DNA of 64,000 nt from CAXXOK01 sp035353615 (lineage in GTDB: Bacteria > Bacillota > Clostridia > Christensenellales > Aristaeellaceae): the NCBI GenBank assembly GCA_035353615.1, contig DAOPZY010000009.1, forward strand, positions 1 through 64,000, written 5' to 3'. The position numbers and the translations under genes were made by a program. The notes below the pieces were generated by a model. That model was not told where the DNA came from and ran no database searches. It saw nothing but the letters and a program-made list of their open reading frames with translations. Shown here one piece after another: positions 33,751 through 42,496 of the stretch (its first letter is position 1; each line of letters begins with the position of its first letter).

Positions 33751-34290
33751 ATCGACACCGCCTTTCCTATCAATAGCCCATGATATTTTACCCCATAACC
33801 CATAAAAAGAAAAGCGTGAACTTGAAATCCTGTTTACCGTTTAGTTGGGAGCCGTTCTGCGTTGCCGTCGAGGCTAAAATCGCATGGCTTGCCGGGGTGT
33901 TTTTTCTCAGGTTCTTTTCACCGAAATGAGTTTGCACTGGCAGAATGTCAAAACAGCGCCTTCACAATGTATGACAATTAACGGATCCCCGTATGCCTCT
34001 GTGCCTAAAACCAATCAAGCAAACCGCCCGATAGGTTACCGGGCCGTTCGCATCGCGCTTAACGTCGCTGCTCCGGTAGCCTGTATTGATTATGGAAGGA
34101 ATTATAAAAAGCGAATCAGCCAATCTTCAAAATATCGCAACCCCGTCCTGCAGACAATTGCCCATAAAACGCGCTATCGCCATGTAGCCGACACCGTATC
34201 AGGAACAGGCGGTCGCGCTCCGCGCTTGTTTGGTTTCGGCACACAGCGCTACGGGTATCATTTACGCAGTCAAGGATCCGTAACCTGCTT
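33751..34290. other. Intergenic region between the murF operon and the DUF1801 gene
   Basis: This is most of a 598-base divergent gap. A minus-strand TAAAAT near 33790 may be the -10 of the operon, but there is no good -35. Otherwise nothing is recognised. An open frame runs through it in phase with the DUF1801 gene but does not look coding. Confidence 0.4.
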
Positions 34291-34319
34291 TTGGCAAACC
34301 CGATTGTACCCGCTACAAC
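34291..34319 (+). promoter_or_regulatory. Promoter of the DUF1801 gene
   Basis: TTGGCA (34291-34296) and TACAAC (34314-34319) are 17 bases apart and lie 30 bases before the start codon. Confidence 0.5.
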
Positions 34320-34348
34320 ATTCCCCCATCGCCATACCGGAGGTTAAT

Positions 34349-34720
34349 ATGATGAAAACCGCCTGCTCAACCATCGACGAATACATTGCACAATTTCCCG
34401 AGGGCATTCAAGTCATCTGCCAAAAGCTGCGTGAAACCATCCGTTCCGCAGCGCCGGACGCTACCGAAAAAATCAGCTACGGCCTCGCCACTTTTTATGA
34501 AGGGGAAAATCTGATCCATTTTGGCGTTATGAAAAACCACATCGGCCTTTACCCCACATCCAGCGGTGTTGCCGCGTTTGCGGACAGGTTAAAAAGTTAC
34601 CGCACCACCAAAGGCGCGATTCAGTTTCCACTAAAGGACCCGATCCCCTATTCGCTGGTGTATGACATCGCCGCATTTCGGGTGCGGGAGGCGCGCGAGC
34701 ATGCAAAACTTTGCCCGTAA
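34349..34720 (+). CDS. DUF1801 family protein, iron-chaperone-like (YdhG type)
   Basis: This is a small soluble protein of 123 residues. It has TIDEYIAQFPE at the start, then IRSAAPDATEKISYG, HFGVMKNHIGLYPTSSGV and GAIQFPLKDPIPY, which are hallmarks of the DUF1801 family (YdhG of B. subtilis). Some relatives have been linked to iron delivery (frataxin-like), but the molecular role is unproven. GGAGG lies five bases before ATG 34349; another ATG follows directly. Confidence 0.88.
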   Translation: MMKTACSTIDEYIAQFPEGIQVICQKLRETIRSAAPDATEKISYGLATFYEGENLIHFGVMKNHIGLYPTSSGVAAFADRLKSYRTTKGAIQFPLKDPIPYSLVYDIAAFRVREAREHAKLCP

Positions 34721-35031
34721 GGCTGGGTTGCGCGGATTGACAGCCAATCGACGTTTCAGAGCCAACACATTGCTGCTGACCGCGCGCGTTGGTAGCGTTC
34801 TCAGATTTTTCCGTTCTGACATACAATGCCTTACCTTTCTCCCGGCATACTGTATGTGAATCGCGATCATGCAGGTTCATTTTCACAAACGGTCACCTCG
34901 GCAAGGGCAATTTGATATGGATGGGCTATTTCCGATTCACCGGATTCTGCGCAGGTTATTCAAAATATATGTACGAACAAATTACCCATTCGCAAGCTGA
35001 AAATTCCTCCTGCGAACGGAAGATTTTTTAC
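34721..35031. other. Intergenic stretch before the isomerase gene
   Basis: This is part of a 375-base gap and is more AT-rich towards its right end. I see no terminator for the DUF1801 gene and no riboswitch that I recognise. Confidence 0.4.
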
Positions 35032-35059
35032 TTGACAGACATCGCAATTCGAATACAAT
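35032..35059 (+). promoter_or_regulatory. Promoter of the isomerase-like gene
   Basis: A perfect -35 TTGACA (35032-35037) and TACAAT (35054-35059) are separated by 16 bases. An AAAGGAGG ribosome site precedes the ATG at 35096. Confidence 0.75.
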
Positions 35060-35095
35060 GTAAAGTAAGGCACCGAAAAAAAGGAGGAAACAACC

Positions 35096-36583
35096 ATGTC
35101 AAACGTTCCAGTGATTAAGCTTGGCGTCGTGGCGGTCAGCCGCGATTGCTTTCCCATCAAGCTTTCCCGCGCGCGCCGCGGCGCTCTCGTAGCCGCATAT
35201 CAAAAGAAGTACGGTCAAATCATCGAAGTGGAAACCATCATCGAAAACGAACTGAACGTAGCGCCCGCCCTCAAGGAGCTAAAGGACGCCGGCGCAAACG
35301 CGTTGCTGGTGTACCTTGGCAACTTTGGCCCGGAAGGCCCCGAGACGATTTTGGCGCAGAATTTTGACGGCCCCGTCATGTTCGCCGCCGCCGCCGAGGA
35401 AACCAAAGAAACCGTGAAGAGCGACCGTGGCGACGCTTATTGCGGTATGCTCAACGCCAGCTACAACATCGGCCTGCGCGGGCTGAAGAACGTATACATT
35501 CCCGAATATCCGGTGGGCACCGCCGAGGAAATCGCGGACATGCTGGAGGAGTTCTGTGCCATCGCCCGCGTTGTGCTGGGCGTGAAGGGCCTCAAGGTGA
35601 TTACCTTTGGGCCTCGACCTTACGATTTTCTGGCTTGCAACGCCCCCATCAAACCGCTTTATGATCTGGGCGTGCTCAACGTGCAGGAAAACAGCGAGCT
35701 GGACCTGTTCGCCGCCTTCAAAGCCCACGCGGATGACAAGCGCATTCCTGAAATCATCAAGGATATGGAAAAAGAGCTTGGCGAAGGCAACAAAATGCCT
35801 GGCATCCTCCCGCGTCTGGCGCAGTATGAAGCCACCCTGCTGGATTGGGTGGAGCAAAACCTCGGCGCGGCCAAATACACCTTCATGGCCAACAAATGCT
35901 GGCCCGCGTTCCAGACCGAGTTTGGCTTTGTGCCCTGCTATGTGAACAGCCGTTTTGCCAGCCGTTTGCTGCCGATCAGCTGCGAGGTGGATATTTACGG
36001 CGGCCTGAGCGAATACATGGTTGCCTGCGCGCTCCAAACCCCGCCCACGATTTTGGACATCAACAACACAGTGCCCGCCGACTTGTATAACGAGGCCATC
36101 AAGGGCAAGTATAACTACCGCTTGGATGACACCTTCATGGGCTTCCACTGCGGCAACACACCCGCCTGCCATATCCAGAAACCGGAAATGAAGTATCAGC
36201 TGATTATGAAGCGCGCTCTGGAGCCGGATACCGAGCCGAACATCACGCGCGGCACGCTGGAAGGCGACATGAAGCCCGGTGAAATCACGTTCTTCCGTTT
36301 ACAGGGCGCGAGCGACGCCACCCTGCACAGCTACATCGCGCAGGGCGAAATCCTCCCCGTGGCCACCGGTTCTTTCGGCGGCATCGGCGTGTTCGCCATT
36401 CCGGAAATGGCCCGCTTCTACCGCCACGTGTTGGTGGAAAAACGGTACCCGCACCACGGCGCGGTCGCGTTCGGCAAGGTGGGCAAGGTGCTGTTTGAGG
36501 CCCTCAAGATGCTTGGCGTAGCCGATATTGATTACAACCATCCCTCCGGCGTGCTTTACCCCAAGGAAAATCCGTTCGCATAA
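35096..36583 (+). CDS. L-fucose/L-arabinose isomerase family protein
   Basis: This 495-residue protein belongs to the fucose/arabinose isomerase superfamily, soluble enzymes that interconvert aldoses and ketoses with a divalent metal. Segments ANKCWPAFQTEFGFVPCYVNSR (split here for reading as CWPAFQTEFG and VPCYVNSR), CEVDIYGGLSEYM and MGFHCGNTPAC are typical of the clostridial branch. The exact sugar is unknown. No transporter, kinase, aldolase or regulator of a sugar pathway is adjacent, so it is an orphan with a strong promoter and its own terminator. Alternative names in databases are L-fucose isomerase-like or xylulose-related isomerases. Confidence 0.82.
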   Translation: MSNVPVIKLGVVAVSRDCFPIKLSRARRGALVAAYQKKYGQIIEVETIIENELNVAPALKELKDAGANALLVYLGNFGPEGPETILAQNFDGPVMFAAAAEETKETVKSDRGDAYCGMLNASYNIGLRGLKNVYIPEYPVGTAEEIADMLEEFCAIARVVLGVKGLKVITFGPRPYDFLACNAPIKPLYDLGVLNVQENSELDLFAAFKAHADDKRIPEIIKDMEKELGEGNKMPGILPRLAQYEATLLDWVEQNLGAAKYTFMANKCWPAFQTEFGFVPCYVNSRFASRLLPISCEVDIYGGLSEYMVACALQTPPTILDINNTVPADLYNEAIKGKYNYRLDDTFMGFHCGNTPACHIQKPEMKYQLIMKRALEPDTEPNITRGTLEGDMKPGEITFFRLQGASDATLHSYIAQGEILPVATGSFGGIGVFAIPEMARFYRHVLVEKRYPHHGAVAFGKVGKVLFEALKMLGVADIDYNHPSGVLYPKENPFA

Positions 36584-36610
36584 ACCGATCTTCAGGGTTG
36601 TGATTGCCAA

Positions 36611-36645
36611 ACGGCGGAAATGCGCATGCGTTTCCGTCGTTTTTT
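36611..36645 (+). terminator. Terminator of the isomerase-like gene
   Basis: ACGGCGGAAA and TTTCCGTCGT pair (one G-U) around the loop TGCGCATGCG and are followed by TTTTTT. It lies 28 bases after the stop. Confidence 0.88.
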
Positions 36646-37227
36646 GTGTGTCTGTCGGCTTCGGCAAAAGAACTATGACGATGTCCACCCAACCAGCGCA
36701 GCCGCGCGTTCCTTTGCGCCATAACGGTTATCAATAACCGGCGGCTTCCGGTACTTGGTGCTGATCGTCGCATACACGTGCGCATTCGGCACGCTATGTA
36801 AAACCTAAGCTGCAACACTTTCCCCCACGCCCAGCAAACATCGGATATACTGCGGGTCTTGCGCCTTTGCCAAACAATTTTGGTTTCTTGTTGGGCTTGA
36901 TTGCCACTTTGCCCCACTCCGGCCAACATAAACGGAATATAACCGCGATGCTGTTTCTTTTACCTTCGGTTTTTGGGAAACGCCGCCACAAAGTGGTATT
37001 TTATGCGATAGTTTATCGTTTACCCAAGAACCCGCGCTGCTTTGCAGCCCGTTGCGGTTACCTTACTTTCCAAAGGAAACGCTCCCCATCGGTAACTGTA
37101 CGCCAAACATGCCGTTCATTCCCCCGAGCGTCTTTTTTACTTTCCTGACCCAAAGAATAGCCAAACCCTTCAAAAAGTGCTATGATTGCTTTTCAAAAGG
37201 GGGCGGTTGACGGCAACGGCCGGAGGC
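36646..37227. other. Intergenic region before the MATE gene
   Basis: This is a gap of about 580 bases without a recognised gene. A short perfect inverted repeat CGGTTAT-CA-ATAACCG is at 36725-36740. A TATGAT word at 37181 could be a -10 for the MATE gene, but it has no -35. Confidence 0.4.
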
Positions 37228-38595
37228 ATGAAGAATAAGAACTACGAAATGGATATGTGCAGGGGGGCCATCCTTCCCAAAGTGATCCGGTTTTCCATTC
37301 CGCTGATGCTCACAGGTGTGCTGCAACTGCTTTATAACGCGGCGGACGTGATCGTGATCGGCCAATACTCCGGTAAGGAAGCCCTTGCCGCCGTGGGTTC
37401 CACCGGCTCGCTGATCAATTTGCTGATTAACGTGTTTATGGGTTTTTCGGTTGGCGCAAGCGTGATGGTGGCTCAGCATTATGGCTCAGGCAACCGTAAA
37501 GCCTTACAAGATACCGTGCACACCGCCATCGCGCTCGCGCTGGTATGCGGCCTTGGCGTAGGGCTATTGGGGTTTGCGGCAGCGAGGCCGTTGCTGCAAT
37601 GGATGGGAACGCCCGGGGATGTAATCGACGGTTCCGAATTATACATCCGCATCTACTTTATCGGGATGCCGGCTAACATGCTTTATACGTTCGGAAGCGC
37701 TATTTTGCGCGCCGTGGGCGATACTAAACGCCCGTTGCGGTTTTTATCCATCGCGGGCGTGGTCAATATCGTGCTCAACCTTGTGTTTGTCATTGTGTTC
37801 CAGATGAGCGTCGCGGGCGTGGCGCTGGCTACCATCATCGCGCAGGGAATCTCGGCTGTGCTGGTGATGCGCTGCCTGATGACCACCTCCGGCGGCATTC
37901 AGTATCATCCGCGCAAGACCCGCTTTGACCGGGCCTCGCTTCGCGCGATCTTCCGCATCGGTTTGCCGGCCGGCTTGCAAGGCTCGCTGTTCTCCATCAG
38001 CAATGTGTTAATCCAATCCTCCATCAATTCCTTCGGCTCGGTCACCATGGCGGGGTGCGCGGCTTCCTCCAATCTGGAAGGGTTTGTTTACACCAGCATG
38101 AACAGCGTCTATCAGGCGTGCCTTACCTTTGTGGGGCAAAACCGTGGTGCGGGGCAATACAGGCGCGTCCGTCAAACGCTGTGGATTTGTCTGGGGGTCG
38201 TATTGGGGGTTGGAATTGTAACCGGCGGATTGTTTACCCTGTTTGCGCCGGCTTTGCTGAGCATATTCAACACCAACCCAGAGGTGATCCGGCAGGGCAT
38301 GATTCGCCTGGCGATTATCTGCCCCACTTATTTCCTGTGCGGCATGATGGAGGTAAGCGTCGGCCAACTGCGCGGGCTTGGGTACAGCGTATTTCCCATG
38401 ATCGCCACGCTGGTGGGCGTATGCGGGTTGCGGATTGTTTGGGTATATACGGTTTTTGCCGCGATCCCCACGTTGTCGGCGCTTCTTTGGAGCTATCCGA
38501 TTTCGTGGTTGGTCACGGTGCTGTTTCAGCTTGCCTCCTATGCGGTGGTCCAGCGCAGGCTGCCCAGAACGGATCAGCCGCTTCCCGCTGCCTAA
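37228..38595 (+). CDS. MATE family efflux transporter
   Basis: This is a multidrug and toxin extrusion carrier in the cytoplasmic membrane, probably an Na+ or H+ antiporter (455 residues, twelve helices). The start MKNKNYEMDMCRGAILPK, LYNAADVIVIGQYSG, SVMVAQHYGSGN and the mid-protein VGDTKRP motif are typical of the clostridial DinF/NorM-like group. Substrates cannot be read from the sequence. ATG at 37228 is chosen although the GGAGG is unusually close to it; an in-frame start further upstream would add a non-conserved stretch. Confidence 0.92.
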   Translation: MKNKNYEMDMCRGAILPKVIRFSIPLMLTGVLQLLYNAADVIVIGQYSGKEALAAVGSTGSLINLLINVFMGFSVGASVMVAQHYGSGNRKALQDTVHTAIALALVCGLGVGLLGFAAARPLLQWMGTPGDVIDGSELYIRIYFIGMPANMLYTFGSAILRAVGDTKRPLRFLSIAGVVNIVLNLVFVIVFQMSVAGVALATIIAQGISAVLVMRCLMTTSGGIQYHPRKTRFDRASLRAIFRIGLPAGLQGSLFSISNVLIQSSINSFGSVTMAGCAASSNLEGFVYTSMNSVYQACLTFVGQNRGAGQYRRVRQTLWICLGVVLGVGIVTGGLFTLFAPALLSIFNTNPEVIRQGMIRLAIICPTYFLCGMMEVSVGQLRGLGYSVFPMIATLVGVCGLRIVWVYTVFAAIPTLSALLWSYPISWLVTVLFQLASYAVVQRRLPRTDQPLPAA

Positions 38596-38767
38596 ACCAG
38601 CCGACGCGCCGGCATTCGAATCGGTTCAGGGAATCCGGCATGAATCGCGGTATGTAGGCGGGACTTATCCCTTCCGTCTGTATCATCCGTTCGTCAACCC
38701 TGTTTAAGCGGTTCGGAGCCGCTCCCGTCCACAGCTTCGCCATCATAGGGTACCTTGCGGTAAATAC

Positions 38768-38817
38768 AAGCGGCGTCGGGTTCTTCGTCCGTATGGGCGA
38801 AAAATCCGACGCCGCTT
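38768..38817. terminator. Long hairpin between convergent genes
   Basis: AAGCGGCGTCGG (38768-38779) and CCGACGCCGCTT (38806-38817) are perfect complements. An inner TTCGTCC/GGGCGAA stem extends the fold. It lies between the convergent MATE and phosphatase genes. The T tract on either side is short, so it may be a weak bidirectional terminator or another RNA element. Confidence 0.45.
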
Positions 38818-38955
38818 TATGGCTTAACAGGTCTTCAGCTGGTACCCTGACTTGCGGGCTGGGATCATCGCCGCAAACGCGAACCCTAGCGCGGATTTCC
38901 GGTTCCGGAGGCGGGCAAGCCGTTGCGTTGCCAAGTGCGGCTCGCTGCCGTGCCG

Positions 38956-39501
38956 TCAGGCATTCGGGAGCGTATAGCGGCGCAAATCCGCGTTTTGCAT
39001 CCCCCACTGAAAAAACGCTTCGTTGGTCGTATCCTCAAAATAAGTGTTTAGCACGCGGCAGGTACCGCCGTGGCTCACCAGCAAAACGCGGTTCAAATCC
39101 TTGCGCTGTTTCAGTTCCTCTAAAAAACTGTACACGCGGAAGCCAACCTGCATCATAGATTCCCCATTCGGGTAACGGTAGGCAAACTGGCGCTTGTTGT
39201 TAAGAAAATCCGGATTCTGCGTGCTTCCGCCCTCAAAGTCGCCGTAATTCTGTTCAATCAGCCGTTCGTCCGTCTGGATGGTCAGGCGCAAATGCTCAGC
39301 GACAATCCCGGCCGTCTGTTGCGCGCGCAGGAGTGGCGAAGCGAAAAGGGCATCGATCTCAAACCCTTGGGCGACAATCGCCTTGGCCAGCGTTTCGGCC
39401 TGCAATTTCCCCGTATCATTCAGCGGAAGGTCCGTGCGTCCGCAAAGGCGAGATACGGCGTTCCATTCCGTTTCCCCATGTCTGGCTACAAATAACTCCA
39501 A
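38956..39501 (-). CDS. Histidine phosphatase family protein
   Basis: This 181-residue enzyme of the phosphoglycerate mutase-like superfamily has the phospho-histidine motif ARHGETEWN (residues 6-14), the second catalytic His in LLVSHGG and the arginine of SPLLRAQQTA. Relatives act as alpha-ribazole phosphatase (CobC), broad phosphatases or fructose-bisphosphatases; there are no cobalamin genes nearby, so the substrate is open. The start is TTG at 39501 with AGGAGG seven bases upstream. Confidence 0.9.
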   Translation of the reverse strand: MELFVARHGETEWNAVSRLCGRTDLPLNDTGKLQAETLAKAIVAQGFEIDALFASPLLRAQQTAGIVAEHLRLTIQTDERLIEQNYGDFEGGSTQNPDFLNNKRQFAYRYPNGESMMQVGFRVYSFLEELKQRKDLNRVLLVSHGGTCRVLNTYFEDTTNEAFFQWGMQNADLRRYTLPNA

Positions 39502-39570
39502 AATGACGCCTCCTGTGTAAATCGTTCCAAACCTGATGCTACCACCCGAAGCGGGGTTTGTCTACCCCCT

Positions 39571-40026
39571 TCAGCGCGTGGCCTCGGCGGTGGGCTTTGT
39601 CAGCAGCTGTTTCAGGTAGAGGATGGCCTCCTCATAGCCTGAAAAGCCGTGACCGGCGATGGTTTTGCAGCAGGCGAGGCCGGCGTAGCTTACCTGACGG
39701 AAGCTTTCGCGCTTGCTCACATCGCTCAGGTGCACTTCCACCGCAGGCAGAGCTACCGCCTTGAGCGCGTCCAGAATGGCGATGCTGGTGTGCGTGTATG
39801 CGGCGGGATTGATCACAATGCCGTCGGCCTTGCCGTATGCGCTCTGGATAATGTCCACCAGCGCGCCTTCGTGATTGCTCTGGTAGCACTCCACCTCAAT
39901 TTTTTCCCGCAGACAAACATCCCGGATGTAGGCGAGCAGTTGCTCGAAGGTCTGCGCGCCGTACACGCCCGGCTCGCGTATCCCCAGCATATTCAGGTTC
40001 GGCCCGTTAATCACGAAGAGCTTCAT
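39571..40026 (-). CDS. aroQ: 3-dehydroquinate dehydratase, type II
   Basis: AroQ removes water from 3-dehydroquinate to give 3-dehydroshikimate (151 residues, normal). The family motifs are INGPNLNMLGIREP at the start, the QSNHEGALVD loop, VINPAAYTHTS and VEVHLSDVSKRE. The ATG at 40026 has GGAGGGG four bases upstream and overlaps the end of the aroE-aroK gene by 20 bases. It is the last gene of the aromatic operon. Confidence 0.96.
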   Translation of the reverse strand: MKLFVINGPNLNMLGIREPGVYGAQTFEQLLAYIRDVCLREKIEVECYQSNHEGALVDIIQSAYGKADGIVINPAAYTHTSIAILDALKAVALPAVEVHLSDVSKRESFRQVSYAGLACCKTIAGHGFSGYEEAILYLKQLLTKPTAEATR

Positions 40027-41242
40027 CAAACCCCTCCAATACCTTTTGAACGCAAAGGTCAAGCGTACCGTCGTTGCGCACGGTTCTGTCCGCGCAGGCG
40101 GCGTAGTGCGGTTCCCGGTTTGTTTCCATACGGCGAAGCGTTTCCAAATCTTTGGAAAGCGGCCTGCCCCCGGTGGTCAGTTTCTCCAGCGGGCGCATCA
40201 GGCGAATGACGACGCCGTTCATTTTCAGGTTATGCCGATTTTCCGGGCTGAGGATCGCGCCGCCGCCAGTAGAGATCACCTTTGCGCACCCGCGCCCCAA
40301 TTCCGCAATCACCTGCGATTCCAGCGCGCGGAAGGCCGGCTCTCCGTCGTCCGCAAAAATCTGCGGAATCGCTTTCCCCGCTCGGTTTTCAATTTCCGTA
40401 TCGGTATCAATCAGAGGCCAGCCAAGCGCGGAAGCGCAACGCTGACCCACGGTTGTTTTGCCGCAGCCGGGCATGCCGATCAGAACAAGATTGGAAATCT
40501 CCCGCCGTAGTGTCGAAAGCGCGTATTGCACGCGCCCCGGCGGTATATGCTCCGGCTCAAACAGTTCGCGAGCCCGCACCGCCTGCCACACCAGCATTGT
40601 AAGCCCGCCCGCCCGGGGAATGCCCAGCGCTTCGGCCTGCAACAACAGCCGCGTGCGCAGCGGATTGTACACCACGTCCAGCACCCCGCTCAACCGGGCG
40701 AAACGTTCCAGATTCACAGGCGATTGCTCCACCTGCGGGTACATTCCCACGGGGGTGGCGTTCACCAGCACATCCGCATCGCTGTGACGGTCCAGGCAGG
40801 CGTAATTATTTTCGCCTTCCCGGGAAATCACCACGGCTTCTCCGCCTGCCTTGCGGATCACATAACAAGCGGTGAGGCTGGTGCCCCCGCTGCCCAGCAC
40901 CAGCGCTTTTTTCCCCGCAAAATCAATGCCTGCGCTTTCCGCCATTTTCGCAAAGCCGAAGGCGTCCGTATTGTCGCCAAACAGAGAGCCGTCCGCGCGT
41001 CGTACCAGCGTGTTGACGCTGCCAATTTGCCGCGCGGTTTCGCCCAGCTCCGCGCAGTATGGGATCACCGCCCGTTTATAGGGGATGGTTACGTTCAGCC
41101 CCAGAAAATCCCCGTTTTTCAACAAACCGTCCAGCGCATCGCGCGCCACGGGCATCAGCGCATAGCTCTCGTCCCCCAACAACGCGTGCAGGCGCGGCGA
41201 GTGGCTGTGGCCCAGTTTTTCCCCAATCAAACCGTACCGCAT
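40007..41242 (-). CDS. aroEK: Fused shikimate dehydrogenase and shikimate kinase
   Basis: One polypeptide of 411 residues contains two pathway enzymes. Residues 1-245 are AroE: IGEKLGHSHSP, NVTIPYK with the catalytic Lys, and the NADP loop LVLGSGGTS. Residues 250-411 are AroK: LIGMPGCGKTTVG (Walker A), DTDTEIE, STGGGAIL and GGRPLSKD. The order is the same as the two consecutive reactions 3-dehydroshikimate to shikimate to shikimate-3-phosphate. There is no frameshift and no internal start with a ribosome site. Such fusions are known in some Clostridia. It starts 3 bases after the pheA stop. Confidence 0.94.
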   Translation of the reverse strand: MRYGLIGEKLGHSHSPRLHALLGDESYALMPVARDALDGLLKNGDFLGLNVTIPYKRAVIPYCAELGETARQIGSVNTLVRRADGSLFGDNTDAFGFAKMAESAGIDFAGKKALVLGSGGTSLTACYVIRKAGGEAVVISREGENNYACLDRHSDADVLVNATPVGMYPQVEQSPVNLERFARLSGVLDVVYNPLRTRLLLQAEALGIPRAGGLTMLVWQAVRARELFEPEHIPPGRVQYALSTLRREISNLVLIGMPGCGKTTVGQRCASALGWPLIDTDTEIENRAGKAIPQIFADDGEPAFRALESQVIAELGRGCAKVISTGGGAILSPENRHNLKMNGVVIRLMRPLEKLTTGGRPLSKDLETLRRMETNREPHYAACADRTVRNDGTLDLCVQKVLEGFDEALRD

Positions 41243-41245
41243 AAC

Positions 41246-42385
41246 CTACATCTCACTGTAGCTGCCAAGGTAGGTGAACGTTTCCGGACCGGCATCCAGC
41301 TCGCAAAGCAATTGCAGCGCTTCGGGGGCGTACACCGGCGCGTCCAGATCAAAGTAAAACATAAACTCAAAATCCGTGCCGGCGATGGGTCGGCTTTCTA
41401 TCTTGGTCAGGTTCAGCCCCAGCGCCGCGAATTTCGCAATCATCGCGTACAGCGCCCCGGGCGTGTGGCGCACGTTGAGCATCAGGCTCATGCGGTTGGC
41501 TCCGGGGAAAATTTGCAGTTCCTTGGCAATGCAAATGAAGCGCGTAAAATTGCTGTCGCTGTCGCTGATGCTTTCAGCCACCACATTCAGGCCGTAAAGC
41601 GCCGCGCAGGCCGGGGAGGAGATAGCCGCAAGATCATTGCGCTCGTTCGTGCTCACATATTGCGCGGCTTCGGCAGTGTTGCCGAAAACCGTGACTTTCA
41701 CATCCTTCAAGCCTTTCAGGAACATGCCGCACTGCCCGATTGCCTGCTCGTGGGAAACAATCTCCTTGATATCCGCAAGCTTTACACCCGGCTTAGCCAG
41801 CAGGCGATGATCGATCTTCAGGCGAACGCTTCGCACAATGGAAAACCGATATTTACGCATCAGATCATATACTTCCGTCACGGAACCGTAGGAGCTGTTT
41901 TCAATCGGGAGCACGCCATACGCGCAAAGGCCGCTCTGAATGGCCTGGAAAACGCCCTCGAAACGCTTGCAATACATGAGGTTGGGCAGCAAGAAAAGCT
42001 TATCGCACGCCTGTTGGCTGTAGGCGCCTTCCACACCCTGACAGGCAACCACCGCCTGCTTAGGAAACACTTTGGGCGTATGCTCAATGGCATACTGGAT
42101 GTGGTTGGTCAGCTCGGTTTCCTTGGCCATATAACGCTGCTGATAGGTTCGGCTCAAATCAAACAGGGTGTTGTACAGCAGCTTGATGTTTACGGCCATG
42201 GCTTCGTCACAGCCTTCGGTTACCCGGCTGATGACTGTCCGTTCCCGGGCCGGGTCCATCACTGGCAAACCGTTCGCCTTTTTATATTTGGCAATTTCCA
42301 GCGCGGTTTCCATCCGTGTGATAAACGTCTTGGTTAAAAGATCGTCGCACTGGTCGATTTTTTCCCGTAAAGCTTGAATATCCAT
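41246..42385 (-). CDS. pheA: Bifunctional chorismate mutase / prephenate dehydratase
   Basis: This 379-residue P-protein makes phenylpyruvate for phenylalanine. Residues 1-90 are an AroQ-class chorismate mutase (LREKIDQCDDLLTKTF, ALEIAKYKK). Residues about 105-285 are the prephenate dehydratase (GVEGAYSQQAC, PIENSSYGSV, the catalytic SNFTRF region). The final part is an ACT domain with GALYAMIAKFAALGLNLTKI and ESRP, the phenylalanine-binding motif, so feedback inhibition is expected. ATG at 42385 has GAGGT eight bases upstream. Confidence 0.96.
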   Translation of the reverse strand: MDIQALREKIDQCDDLLTKTFITRMETALEIAKYKKANGLPVMDPARERTVISRVTEGCDEAMAVNIKLLYNTLFDLSRTYQQRYMAKETELTNHIQYAIEHTPKVFPKQAVVACQGVEGAYSQQACDKLFLLPNLMYCKRFEGVFQAIQSGLCAYGVLPIENSSYGSVTEVYDLMRKYRFSIVRSVRLKIDHRLLAKPGVKLADIKEIVSHEQAIGQCGMFLKGLKDVKVTVFGNTAEAAQYVSTNERNDLAAISSPACAALYGLNVVAESISDSDSNFTRFICIAKELQIFPGANRMSLMLNVRHTPGALYAMIAKFAALGLNLTKIESRPIAGTDFEFMFYFDLDAPVYAPEALQLLCELDAGPETFTYLGSYSEM

Positions 42386-42466
42386 CGTTACCAACCTCTT
42401 TCCCTCATGCCCGCGTCGGCTGTCGCTGTGGGTTGTGTTTTTCGAAGGCGGCTGATCCGCAAAGGC

Positions 42467-42488
42467 CGCCGCGTTCGTTAACGCGGCG
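42467..42488 (-). other. Intercistronic hairpin between aroB and pheA
   Basis: CGCCGCGTT and AACGCGGCG form a perfect nine-pair stem with a four-base loop in the 111-base gap after aroB. Only TTT follows on the minus strand. It may protect or partly end the upstream message. Confidence 0.5.
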
Positions 42489-42496
42489 TGAGGCCG

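Noticed and set aside
33884..34348. 155-codon N-terminal extension of the DUF1801 gene
   Set aside because: The extension lacks similarity and a ribosome site, while GGAGG stands right before ATG 34349 and a promoter lies inside the extension.
37158..37186. Promoter of the MATE gene at TATGAT 37181
   Set aside because: No -35 element at a usable distance.
40526..42337. Long plus-strand frame (603 codons) opposite aroEK and pheA
   Set aside because: It is antisense to two well-conserved enzymes and has no recognisable domain.
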